From the NCBI RefSeq assembly GCF_026239655.1, contig NZ_JAPIVO010000001.1, positions 434,001-498,000 on the forward strand: DNA of 64,000 nt. The letters are read 5' to 3'. The DNA comes from Pedobacter sp. MR2016-24. Its GTDB lineage: Bacteria; Bacteroidota; Bacteroidia; Sphingobacteriales; Sphingobacteriaceae. The notes under the pieces are model-generated. The model had not been told where the DNA came from and made no database searches. It saw nothing but the letters and a program-made list of their open reading frames with translations. Shown in pieces: positions 6,675-14,499 of the stretch. The position numbers and the translations under genes were made by a program. Every line of letters begins with the position of its first letter. Position 1 is the stretch's first letter.

Positions 6675-9020
6675 TTACTTGAAAAATCTATAAGTTATGC
6701 CCCCTATGATTGCCCTGCCCTGTTGTGCAGGCATGAGCTGGTCGCGGTAATCGAAAATATTATCTGCTGTGAGCTGTAGCGAAAGGTGTTTGTTGAGCAG
6801 GGTTTTCTGAATGGATAGGTTAAAGAGGAAATAACCAGACACAAATGTGTCATAGTTGTCGATAAAGTTATTCGCCCTGTTGGCTTCCATAAAACCATAT
6901 TTGCTGCGGTAGTTTATCCGAAATGAACCGGTGAAGCCAGCTTTGTGCTCATAAATAAATTTAATATTGGCCATGTGGCGGGAACGGTTGGCCATGCCGA
7001 AGTAATCCGATCTTTCCGACTTTCGTAAGCTGTTGATTTCTGTATCATAAACCTGAGCAAATAGTCCGGTCTCATTTTTAATAGAATCGATCACACCACG
7101 GTCAATCGCATAAAGGAGTTGATAACCGGCATTGATGTTCAGCGATGGAGTGGCCGACCAGTTGATACCGATCTCCGTTCCTGCAAGATAAGCTTTGGCA
7201 ATATTTACGTAGGAGAATATCTGCTGGTTACTTGTTTTTGTTGCTACTTGTTCTGAGTTGATAAAATTTTTAATGTCGTTGTAAAATACGTTGACATCCA
7301 GCTTTACCGACTTAATGGCTGTTAAGGTGAACCCCGTACTGTAAGATACAGAACGCTCTGGTCTGAGTGCACCTATTCTGTTGGCTACAGGCCATATATT
7401 CAGGATCTGGCCGGCATCCTGCAATATTTTAATTTCTCTTGCATACTCCTCAGATCCCAATACTGTATATCCTGTCTGAATATTGGTAAACACCAGGTAG
7501 AGCTGTTGAAAGTTAGGCGTTTTGAAGCCTGTACCTACTGCCGCTCTAAAGACGAGGTCTTTAATGGGGGTAAATTTCAGTCCCAGACTGGGATTGATTT
7601 TACTGCCATATTTATCATGATAATCGAACCTTGCACCACCCGTAAATTGTACTGCGCCGGTCGCCCTCCAGTCGGCCTGCCCGTAGATAAAATAATTTGT
7701 CATTGTTTTTGTACCCCTGTAAGACACGCTATTTAATTGTTCATAGGCCGCACCTGTACCTGTAGTCACACTCAATCTGCTACTGAATTCACGCGCTGCC
7801 TGTAACTCTCCGCGGTGCAGATACTGAGTGAATCGGTTTCCCGGTAACTGAGCACCGCTGTTCAGGTCGGTAAAATCCTGTCCGCTTTGATAACGTGTAA
7901 GGTAATATTGAGATTTAAGTCTGGTACCGTTACTGAAATTGCTGTTCAGGGAAACAGAGCCGTTGAGATCACGCTCATCCATCACATCAGTGCTCGGTTT
8001 TACTCCGTAATTCAAATTGTTCACTGAATGACGGGTAGCATAACGGGTGTTAAAATTAAGGGTATTAACGGCGTTGAGCTGGTAAGCGGCTCTTGTTTGT
8101 AAAGCATAGCTGTCAAATGGCGGCGCTGTTTTTCCTTCGATGAGATAAGGGTTGGAATTGAAACCATCTGTTCGGTAGTAATTCCCCGATATATATACTG
8201 ATCCTTTTTTTCCGGCGAATGGTGTTTCTCCTTCTAATGTGGCATCTACCATATTAAAGCTACCGTAACGCAATGCAGCGAGTCCCTGTGCGGCCTTTAT
8301 ATTTTTACGGGTAACAATGTTGACTACCCCTGCAAGGGCCTCACTTCCAAACAGACAGGAAGATGCGCCTTTAATGATTTCGATCCGCTCTATGTTTGAA
8401 ACAGTGATCCGGGAGAGATCAAGGTTGCCTGAGTTGCGGCCCGTCATCGGCTGACCGTCTATCATGATCATGGTATAACCACTGTCGAAACCCTGCATCT
8501 GGAGACCAACGGCCCTGTTGCCATTGCCGATATCGTTTACGATGGCTAATCCGGTTTGTTCTTTCAGCACCTCGTCCAGTCGCCTGCTTCCCATTTGTTC
8601 TATTGCTTTACGGGTAATGATTGTACTTGGCATTACTGTGTTGATCATGTCAATCAGGTTATCCGGATTTTTATGGCTGCTGCTGATACTTACTTCATCC
8701 AGTCCGTTTTCTGCAGCTTTTAGCCGGATTTTTATCTGTTCATTGTTTTCCGGATTAATCTCGACTTCCGAAGTGTAGGCTGTGTAACCTACTGCTGTTA
8801 TTTTTAGCTGATAGGTTCCGGTATAGAGCTGGTCAATTATAAATTCACCTTTTCTGTTTGCAATGACTGTTCTGTGGTCTGGCTCCAATAACACTGAAGC
8901 ACCGGGAATACCTTTGTTCTGTTCATCTGATACAATACCTTTCAAGCTCCCTTTTGTCTGGGCGCAAAGTCTGGTTGTTAGTAAAAGTGATAATAGTAAC
9001 ATCAGATAAAGTTTATTCAT
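6675..9020 (-). CDS. TonB-dependent outer membrane receptor, probable heme/hemophore receptor
   Basis: A 781-residue protein with a signal peptide (cleavage near LCAQ) and a carboxypeptidase-regulatory-like beta domain (about 25-105). A plug domain follows (about 125-240, including MQGFDSGYTMIMIDGQPMTG and the GASSCLFGSEALAGVVNIVT motif), then a beta barrel ending in FFK-type aromatic residues. GTGFKTPNFQQLYL sits where FRAP/NPNL motifs lie in heme receptors. The family imports ligands with TonB energy. Substrate assignment to heme rests mainly on the following heme oxygenase and HmuY genes and the divergent hmuTUV genes. Probably regulated through the repeats at 9118-9301. Confidence 0.85.
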   Translation of the reverse strand: MNKLYLMLLLSLLLTTRLCAQTKGSLKGIVSDEQNKGIPGASVLLEPDHRTVIANRKGEFIIDQLYTGTYQLKITAVGYTAYTSEVEINPENNEQIKIRLKAAENGLDEVSISSSHKNPDNLIDMINTVMPSTIITRKAIEQMGSRRLDEVLKEQTGLAIVNDIGNGNRAVGLQMQGFDSGYTMIMIDGQPMTGRNSGNLDLSRITVSNIERIEIIKGASSCLFGSEALAGVVNIVTRKNIKAAQGLAALRYGSFNMVDATLEGETPFAGKKGSVYISGNYYRTDGFNSNPYLIEGKTAPPFDSYALQTRAAYQLNAVNTLNFNTRYATRHSVNNLNYGVKPSTDVMDERDLNGSVSLNSNFSNGTRLKSQYYLTRYQSGQDFTDLNSGAQLPGNRFTQYLHRGELQAAREFSSRLSVTTGTGAAYEQLNSVSYRGTKTMTNYFIYGQADWRATGAVQFTGGARFDYHDKYGSKINPSLGLKFTPIKDLVFRAAVGTGFKTPNFQQLYLVFTNIQTGYTVLGSEEYAREIKILQDAGQILNIWPVANRIGALRPERSVSYSTGFTLTAIKSVKLDVNVFYNDIKNFINSEQVATKTSNQQIFSYVNIAKAYLAGTEIGINWSATPSLNINAGYQLLYAIDRGVIDSIKNETGLFAQVYDTEINSLRKSERSDYFGMANRSRHMANIKFIYEHKAGFTGSFRINYRSKYGFMEANRANNFIDNYDTFVSGYFLFNLSIQKTLLNKHLSLQLTADNIFDYRDQLMPAQQGRAIIGGITYRFFK

Positions 9021-9117
9021 GTTTAATTAGATAGACCCCTTTTAGCCTATTATTTTTAATCAATCTAAATAAGCTGGTGATGCAAAACTGTATAATTAAT
9101 TCCATATATGATTTGTG

Positions 9118-9180
9118 CAAAGCGTATTAAATTTTATTCAAAGCGTATTAAGTTTTATTCCATCCGTATTATAATTATCG
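9118..9180. repeat. Three tandem 21-bp repeats, likely operator
   Basis: Units at 9118-9138, 9139-9159 and 9160-9180 are direct repeats with the core CGTATTA at 9123, 9144 and 9165, exactly 21 bases apart. The first two differ at one position; the third is more diverged outside the core. They lie in the 359-base divergent region between the receptor gene and hmuT. AraC-family proteins commonly bind direct repeats spaced by two helical turns, and a PchR-like AraC gene ends this locus. The rest of the region (9021-9379) is AT-rich and I see no gene in it. Confidence 0.75.
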
Positions 9181-9286
9181 TTTTATCACACATGTGCACA
9201 ATGTAATTTCTCATTAAAGTGTTGTAATTTGTTGTTGTATAGATGTATATGAATATTTCTGATCAGCTTTAGCCATTAATTATGCA

Positions 9287-9301
9287 TAATACGGATTGCA
9301 C
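9287..9301 (-). promoter_or_regulatory. Inverted copy of the CGTATTA element
   Basis: TAATACGGATTGCAC is the reverse complement of GTGCAATCCGTATTA. This matches GTGCAAAGCGTATTA at 9115-9129 in all but two positions. It lies about 80 bases before the hmuT start and faces the opposite way from the three tandem repeats, so it could serve the hmuTUV promoter while the tandem copies serve the receptor operon. Confidence 0.6.
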
Positions 9302-9379
9302 TAATAGAAATAAAGGGGTTGTATTTAGACCGATTAAACACGTTGTTTGCAGGATAAACCAAGAAGATATCCATCAATC

Positions 9380-10207
9380 ATGAAGAAAATACGCTATCTG
9401 CTTTTGTTACTTTGCAGCAGTCTATATGTGAATGCTGCTATTCCTAAACGGATTATCACGTTAAGTGCTGCGCTTACTGAAACGGCGGATGCCCTGGGCT
9501 TTGGGAAAAATATTGTCGCGGTAGATGTAACCAGCATGTATCCTGCCTTTGTTAACAAATTGCCTAAAGTAAGTAACAACCGCTCTGTGTCTGCCGAAGG
9601 TCTTATTGCTTTCGCACCTGATCTTGTTCTTGCTCCTGAGGGATCAGTGTCTAAAGAAATACAATACCAGTTGAAATCTGCCGGCATCAGGTTTGTTGGA
9701 ATTAAACAGGAATATTCAGTTGCCGGCGCGCTTGCCTTTATCCGTACTGTAGCTGCCGCTCTTCAGTCGGCCTCAAAAGGAGAAATCCTTGCAAAGCAGA
9801 CCGAAATAAAAATAAAACAATCATTAGCGACTATTAAAACCGGGGGAAAGGTTCCCAAGGTTCTTTTTATTTATGCAAGAGGAACAGGTACAATGCTGGT
9901 CGCCGGTAAAAAAACCAGTATGGATGCGATTATCACCCTATCGGGAGGTAAAAATGCTGTCCAGGAATTCAATGAATTTAAACCCTATACTACTGAGGCG
10001 CTGATTAAGGCTGATCCTGATGTCATCCTGATGTTCGAGTTCGGTTATAATAGTCTGGGTGGTATCAACAGTATTTTAAAAATGCCCGGAGTGGGACAAA
10101 CGAAAGCGGGTAAAAATAAAAAGATAGTACAGTTGGATGCGGACCTGCTGGTAAATTTTAGCGTGCGACTTGATCAGGCTATAAAGGCATTGAATAATCA
10201 ACTTTAA
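9380..10207 (+). CDS. hmuT: Hemin ABC transporter substrate-binding protein
   Basis: A 275-residue periplasmic binding protein with signal peptide MKKIRYLLLLLCSSLYVNA. The motifs RIITLSAALTETADALGFG near the N-terminus, APDLVLAPEGSV, and YARGTGTMLVAGKKTSMDAI are those of HmuT-type cluster A-II binding proteins (long connecting helix, small-lobe hinge). It would carry heme from the periplasm to the HmuU permease. The ATG at 9380 is chosen over an earlier in-frame start at 9347, because it directly begins the signal peptide. It is separated from hmuU by only 15 bases. Confidence 0.87.
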   Translation: MKKIRYLLLLLCSSLYVNAAIPKRIITLSAALTETADALGFGKNIVAVDVTSMYPAFVNKLPKVSNNRSVSAEGLIAFAPDLVLAPEGSVSKEIQYQLKSAGIRFVGIKQEYSVAGALAFIRTVAAALQSASKGEILAKQTEIKIKQSLATIKTGGKVPKVLFIYARGTGTMLVAGKKTSMDAIITLSGGKNAVQEFNEFKPYTTEALIKADPDVILMFEFGYNSLGGINSILKMPGVGQTKAGKNKKIVQLDADLLVNFSVRLDQAIKALNNQL

Positions 10208-10222
10208 TTGCCGGCTATAGTA

Positions 10223-11263
10223 ATGAAACCTACTGTTATCTACTTGGCATTGACTGCCGCATTATTTATTGCTGTATCTTTTTCCCTTGGCATGGGCGCG
10301 ATGGATATCCCGGTAAAGGAAGTCATGCTGATTCTGCTCAAAAAAACAGGCCTGTTCAGTAAGCAGGAAATACTGCCGCAATATAACGCGGTGATCACTA
10401 TTGTTCGTTTACCCAGAGTAATACTCGGTATCCTGGTAGGTGCCGGGTTGGGAATCTCAGGTGCTGCGGTGCAGGGTATTTTTAGAAATCCGCTGGCGGA
10501 GCCTGGTCTGATCGGCATCTCAGCGGGAGCGTCATTAATTGCTGTAGCAATTATTGCTTTAGAGATTGGACTGATTACAGGATTGAGTAATTTAATAGGC
10601 TACTACCTGTTAGCCTTTGGTGCATTTTCCGGGGCCGGATTGGCTGCGATGCTGGTTTACCAGATCTCGCGTACGGACGGGCGTTCAAATGTAGCGACGA
10701 TGTTGCTGGCAGGAATTGCGATAAACGCAATGGCCGGGGCGCTGACGGGACTGATTACTTACCTGGCTAATGAGCAGCAGTTGCGTAACATTACTTTCTG
10801 GATGCTTGGCAGTTTGGGTGGGGCTACCTGGGAAACCGTATGGGCACTATTTCCCTTTGTACTGATTCCGGTAATTGCGCTTCCTTTTATGGGTAAAGCA
10901 TTGAATGCATTTGCGCTGGGCGAATCGCAGGCAGATCATCTCGGTTTAAAGATCAATCAGGTAAAGCGGAATGTAGTGATCTTGTCTACTATGGCAGTTG
11001 GCGCCTCAGTATCTGTTTCGGGTATAATAGGTTTTGTGGGATTGCTTGTTCCGCATACGGTGCGTCTTGTGACAGGAGTGGATAACAAATACGTGTTGCC
11101 TGCTTCAGCTTTACTGGGGGCATTGATTCTGACGCTGGCGGATCTGATTGCAAGAACGGTAGTATCTCCGGTAGAGCTGCCAATAGGAGTAATCACTGCG
11201 CTCTTAGGTACGCCATTATTTCTCTATATTTTAATTAAAGACAAAAAGAAACTTCTTCAATAA
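10223..11263 (+). CDS. hmuU: FecCD-family heme ABC transporter permease
   Basis: A 346-residue polytopic membrane protein with about nine or ten hydrophobic segments. It contains FecCD/BtuC hallmarks: RLPRVILGILVGAGLGISGAA-type motif (about 60-80), GIFRNPLAEPGLIGISAGAS, and LLVPHTVRLVTG near 275-290. The permease dimer forms the inner membrane channel for heme with HmuT and HmuV. ATG 10223 (MKPTVIYLAL) is preferred over a TTG at 10208 that directly abuts the hmuT stop codon. Confidence 0.87.
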   Translation: MKPTVIYLALTAALFIAVSFSLGMGAMDIPVKEVMLILLKKTGLFSKQEILPQYNAVITIVRLPRVILGILVGAGLGISGAAVQGIFRNPLAEPGLIGISAGASLIAVAIIALEIGLITGLSNLIGYYLLAFGAFSGAGLAAMLVYQISRTDGRSNVATMLLAGIAINAMAGALTGLITYLANEQQLRNITFWMLGSLGGATWETVWALFPFVLIPVIALPFMGKALNAFALGESQADHLGLKINQVKRNVVILSTMAVGASVSVSGIIGFVGLLVPHTVRLVTGVDNKYVLPASALLGALILTLADLIARTVVSPVELPIGVITALLGTPLFLYILIKDKKKLLQ

Positions 11264-11270
11264 TAGATTT

Positions 11271-12080
11271 ATGTTAACAGTTGAAAATGTAACCTTCGAA
11301 ATTAATAAGAGAACGCTGATCAGGAATGTCTCTTTTAATATGCGTTGTGGTGAGGTAGTCGCCATTCTTGGTGCCAATGGCGCGGGGAAGTCGACATTAC
11401 TGCGGATGCTGAGTGGGGAAAAGAAAACTTCGGAGGGAAATATACTGTTGAACGGCAGGTGCATTACAGCTTATGGTCCTGCAGAATTAGCAAAGAAGAG
11501 AGCTGTGATGAGTCAGCATAACGTGGTAAACATGGATTTCACGGCTAAGGAGATTGTAATGATGGGGCGTTATCCGCATTACAAGAACAATCCTACGGAG
11601 AACGATAAATCTGTTGTACGGCAGACGATGAATGTTTGTGGCGTTACACAGCTCGAGGAAAGATCAATATTGACCTTATCCGGCGGGGAGCAGCAAAGGG
11701 TGCAGCTGGCCAGGGTACTTGCGCAGATCTGGGATTGTCCTGGTGCCCTACTCTTAATGGATGAACCGGTGTCTGCGATGGATCTGCAATATCAGCAGCA
11801 AACGCTGGCCATTGTTACCGCACTGGCAAGAAAGAACTTTATGGTGATTGCAGTATTGCATGATATTAATCTTGCTGCTCAATATGCTGACCGGCTGTTA
11901 TTGTTGAAAAACGGGCGAAAGTGGAATGACGGTACACCAGCAGAGGTGCTCAATCCAAAAAATATTTATAATATATTTTCTATTGAAGCCCAGGTAAGCG
12001 TTAACCTGCATACGCTGAAACCGTTTGTGCTGCCGAAAGAAATCAGGATAGATTATACGGAGCTACATGCTATACTTTAA
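11271..12080 (+). CDS. hmuV: Heme ABC transporter ATP-binding protein
   Basis: A 269-residue ABC ATPase. Walker A is GANGAGKST (34-42), the signature LSGGEQQ (136-142), Walker B LLLMDEP (160-166) and the switch histidine His197 in LHDINLAAQYAD. The length and the LHDINLAAQYADR motif fit the HmuV/FecE branch. It powers the HmuU permease. It starts 7 bases after hmuU. Its last 11 bases overlap the end of the convergent AraC-type gene, with no room for a separate terminator, so the two transcripts must overlap. Confidence 0.9.
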   Translation: MLTVENVTFEINKRTLIRNVSFNMRCGEVVAILGANGAGKSTLLRMLSGEKKTSEGNILLNGRCITAYGPAELAKKRAVMSQHNVVNMDFTAKEIVMMGRYPHYKNNPTENDKSVVRQTMNVCGVTQLEERSILTLSGGEQQRVQLARVLAQIWDCPGALLLMDEPVSAMDLQYQQQTLAIVTALARKNFMVIAVLHDINLAAQYADRLLLLKNGRKWNDGTPAEVLNPKNIYNIFSIEAQVSVNLHTLKPFVLPKEIRIDYTELHAIL

Positions 12081-13047
12081 TGCCACTGGGCAGTACGCCG
12101 AAATATTTTTTAAATGCTTTACTGAAATTTGCCTGGTGTTTGAAACCTGACAAACCTGATACTTCGTAGATACTCATCCTTTCATCCAGCAGCAGCTTTC
12201 TCGCCTGTTCCATTCGCAGACGTGTGATATAATCATACATGGTTACGCCATAATATTCTTTAAAGCCTGTACGCAGCTTAAACTCGTTCAGCAATATTTC
12301 TTTGGCCAGTTCCTTATGTGTAGGCGGATTTACAAAGCGCTCATTTAAAATAGTTCTTGCTTCTTCCAGACGGTCAAAATCACCCGTCTTTAACACTTCA
12401 TGTTTTTGTATGCTGCTGTCATTCCGAAGCTGTTCCAGCTGATACATTAACAATTCCAGAATTTTGGACTCTGTATGTAATCTTTTAAGTTCGCCCGACT
12501 GGCGGCAGTCGCGGATATCATTAATCACCTTTCTCATTTCCGGTGTTACCGCCATGTCTTCTGTAGAGAAGGAAGTGAACTGGCCTTTTTCAATGTCTTT
12601 CACAAAACGTTCATGAAGGATAGAATGGCGGTCGATCAGTGAGAAATAATACTCTTTGGAAAGGACTACCATGAAATAGGTGTATTCTACGTTTGCACTT
12701 AATTCGTGACTTGCCTGCGTGGAGGGAATGTAACGTATATTATGTCTGCTATGTCCGTATGATGCTGTGGTTGTTTTTTTTCCGGTGGAATTTTTATAAA
12801 AAACGAACTGACTTGTTATGGTTTCTCCATTGATATCGGTGTGTATGCTGGTTGGATGTTCAAATTCCATCACTGAGTGCATCAAAAATAATCCTCCTGT
12901 TGTCAGCTGGTAATTGCACATCTTTACTGGTGTGCGATGAATGGTTACCTGTTTTTCCGATAAGGTATTATTGGGAGAATAAATGTCCGGCACATCTTCC
13001 GTAAACAGCCATTCGTCGATATCGGAAATTTTTGCTTTTACAATCAT
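12070..13047 (-). CDS. AraC family (PchR-like) transcriptional regulator
   Basis: A 325-residue regulator with an N-terminal beta-rich sensory domain (about 1-200) and a C-terminal double helix-turn-helix (about 225-325). The helix segment LLNEFKLRTGFKEYYGVTMYDYITRLRMEQARKLL is the form seen in PchR/YbtA-type siderophore regulators; the second helix-turn-helix contains YEVSGLSGFKHQANFSKAFKKYFG. It is convergent with hmuV. It is the obvious candidate to bind the 21-bp repeats in the receptor/hmuT intergenic region, probably responding to heme or iron. The effector is not determinable from sequence. Confidence 0.85.
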   Translation of the reverse strand: MIVKAKISDIDEWLFTEDVPDIYSPNNTLSEKQVTIHRTPVKMCNYQLTTGGLFLMHSVMEFEHPTSIHTDINGETITSQFVFYKNSTGKKTTTASYGHSRHNIRYIPSTQASHELSANVEYTYFMVVLSKEYYFSLIDRHSILHERFVKDIEKGQFTSFSTEDMAVTPEMRKVINDIRDCRQSGELKRLHTESKILELLMYQLEQLRNDSSIQKHEVLKTGDFDRLEEARTILNERFVNPPTHKELAKEILLNEFKLRTGFKEYYGVTMYDYITRLRMEQARKLLLDERMSIYEVSGLSGFKHQANFSKAFKKYFGVLPSGIKV

Positions 13048-13212
13048 CGCTTAAGTTTTTCCTTAAATCAAGGTTCAGGATAAGAAGGTTAAAATATGTT
13101 AGTTCAAATATAATACTTTATTTATAAAGGTTCTAAATAATTATTCATTTCCATGCAAATGATTTTACAGCGTGGGTGCAGCAGCTCATGAGAAGGTTAA
13201 GATATTTTTACT

Positions 13213-13220
13213 TATTTTTG
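13213..13220 (+). promoter_or_regulatory. Candidate -7 promoter element (TATTTTTG)
   Basis: TATTTTTG matches the Bacteroidota -7 consensus TAnnTTTG and lies 47 bases before the ATG of the deoxyhypusine-synthase-like gene. A clear -33 TTTG is not visible at the expected distance. Confidence 0.5.
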
Positions 13221-13267
13221 CGCGCTTACAGCAATTACAATTCAAAACAACCATAAAGATTATAACA

Positions 13268-14248
13268 ATGAGCGTTACGAGAGGACCAATATCTAAATTC
13301 ATGGAAGGGCATTACCTCCATTTTAATGCAGCAGCCATGATGGATGCAGCTAAAGGCTACGAAACGCATTTAGACGAGGGTGGTAAAATGATGATTACCC
13401 TTGCAGGCGCAATGAGTACTGCTGAGCTTGGAATTTCACTGGCGGAGATGATCCGTCAGGATAAGGTTTCCATTATTTCTTGTACAGGTGCAAATCTTGA
13501 GGAAGATATTATGAACCTTGTTGCACATTCACATTACAAACGTGTTCCTAACTACCGTGATCTGAGTCCGCAGGACGAATGGGATCTGTTGGAAAACCAT
13601 TATAACCGTGTAACTGATACTTGTATCCCTGAAGAAGAAGCCTTCAGACGTTTACAAAAACATATTCATAAAATATGGAAAGATGCAGAAACAGCAGGTG
13701 AGCGTTATTTCCCGCATGAGTACATGTATAAAATGTTATTGAGCGGCGATTTAGAGCAGTATTACGAAATTGATCCTAAAAATTCATGGATGCTGGCTGC
13801 TGCGGAAAAAAATCTGCCGATTGTAGTACCGGGATGGGAAGATTCTACAATGGGTAATATTTTCGCTTCGTACGTGATGAAATCGGAGTTACAGGCAACG
13901 ACCATGAAGAGTGGTATTGAGTACATGGGATACCTGGCTGACTGGTATATTCAGAACAGTGCGGGTAAAGGTGTTGGTTTCTTCCAGATTGGTGGTGGTA
14001 TTGCGGGTGATTTCCCTATATGCGTAGTTCCGATGCTGTACCAGGATATGGAGATGGAAAATATCCCATTCTGGAGTTATTTCTGTCAGATCTCGGATTC
14101 AACTACTTCCTATGGCTCATATTCAGGTGCGGTACCCAATGAGAAGATTACCTGGGGTAAACTGGATATTAATACCCCTAAGTTTATCGTAGAATCTGAT
14201 GCTACAATTGTTGCCCCATTGATTTTTGCATGGATATTAAAAATGTAA
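13268..14248 (+). CDS. Deoxyhypusine synthase family protein, probable homospermidine synthase
   Basis: A 326-residue cytoplasmic protein of the deoxyhypusine synthase family. The nucleotide-binding stretch MITLAGAMSTAELGISLAEMI (about 39-59) and SCTGANLEEDI match the family. The catalytic lysine segment is kept as ITWGKLD, with Lys298. Eukaryotic members modify eIF5A, which bacteria lack. Bacterial relatives transfer the aminobutyl group from spermidine or putrescine to make homospermidine, a major polyamine in many Bacteroidota, so this role is inferred. The ATG at 13268 is preferred because the 32 codons before it overlap the promoter region and have no family counterpart. A strong terminator follows. 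Confidence 0.85.
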   Translation: MSVTRGPISKFMEGHYLHFNAAAMMDAAKGYETHLDEGGKMMITLAGAMSTAELGISLAEMIRQDKVSIISCTGANLEEDIMNLVAHSHYKRVPNYRDLSPQDEWDLLENHYNRVTDTCIPEEEAFRRLQKHIHKIWKDAETAGERYFPHEYMYKMLLSGDLEQYYEIDPKNSWMLAAAEKNLPIVVPGWEDSTMGNIFASYVMKSELQATTMKSGIEYMGYLADWYIQNSAGKGVGFFQIGGGIAGDFPICVVPMLYQDMEMENIPFWSYFCQISDSTTSYGSYSGAVPNEKITWGKLDINTPKFIVESDATIVAPLIFAWILKM

Positions 14249-14287
14249 TTTATATCACCAAATTTTTTTAAATAAATCGACATAGAA

Positions 14288-14325
14288 GAAAATCAGCAAA
14301 TCAGAAAATTTGCTGATTTTCCTCG
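14288..14325 (+). terminator. Rho-independent-type terminator hairpin
   Basis: A perfect 14-bp stem (GAAAATCAGCAAAT at 14288-14301, ATTTGCTGATTTTC at 14308-14321) with a six-base loop. It lies 40 bases after the deoxyhypusine-synthase-like gene and isolates it from the respiratory operon. Confidence 0.7.
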
Positions 14326-14384
14326 TTTAAAGGCCAAAAAGGGCAAAGTTTAGAATGATTATAAATTGTATTTACTGTCATTTC

Positions 14385-14418
14385 TTTGTCATTGGTAAAT
14401 TAATAAATTTTACTTTTG
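14385..14418 (+). promoter_or_regulatory. Promoter of the alternative complex III operon
   Basis: TACTTTTG at 14411-14418 matches the TAnnTTTG element. TTTG at 14385-14388 lies 22 bases upstream, within the spacing known for Bacteroidota -33 elements. The predicted transcript start falls about 75 bases before the actA ATG. Confidence 0.6.
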
Positions 14419-14499
14419 TGGACGATTTAGTCAAGAACGGAAGTTTAAACACTAAAATCTTTGTTACAGTTTTTTAAAATAAAGCATAAAATACTCATT

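Noticed and set aside
14249..14499. Riboswitch or small RNA gene before actA
   Set aside because: Only a terminator hairpin and a promoter are visible; no further conserved-looking structure was found.
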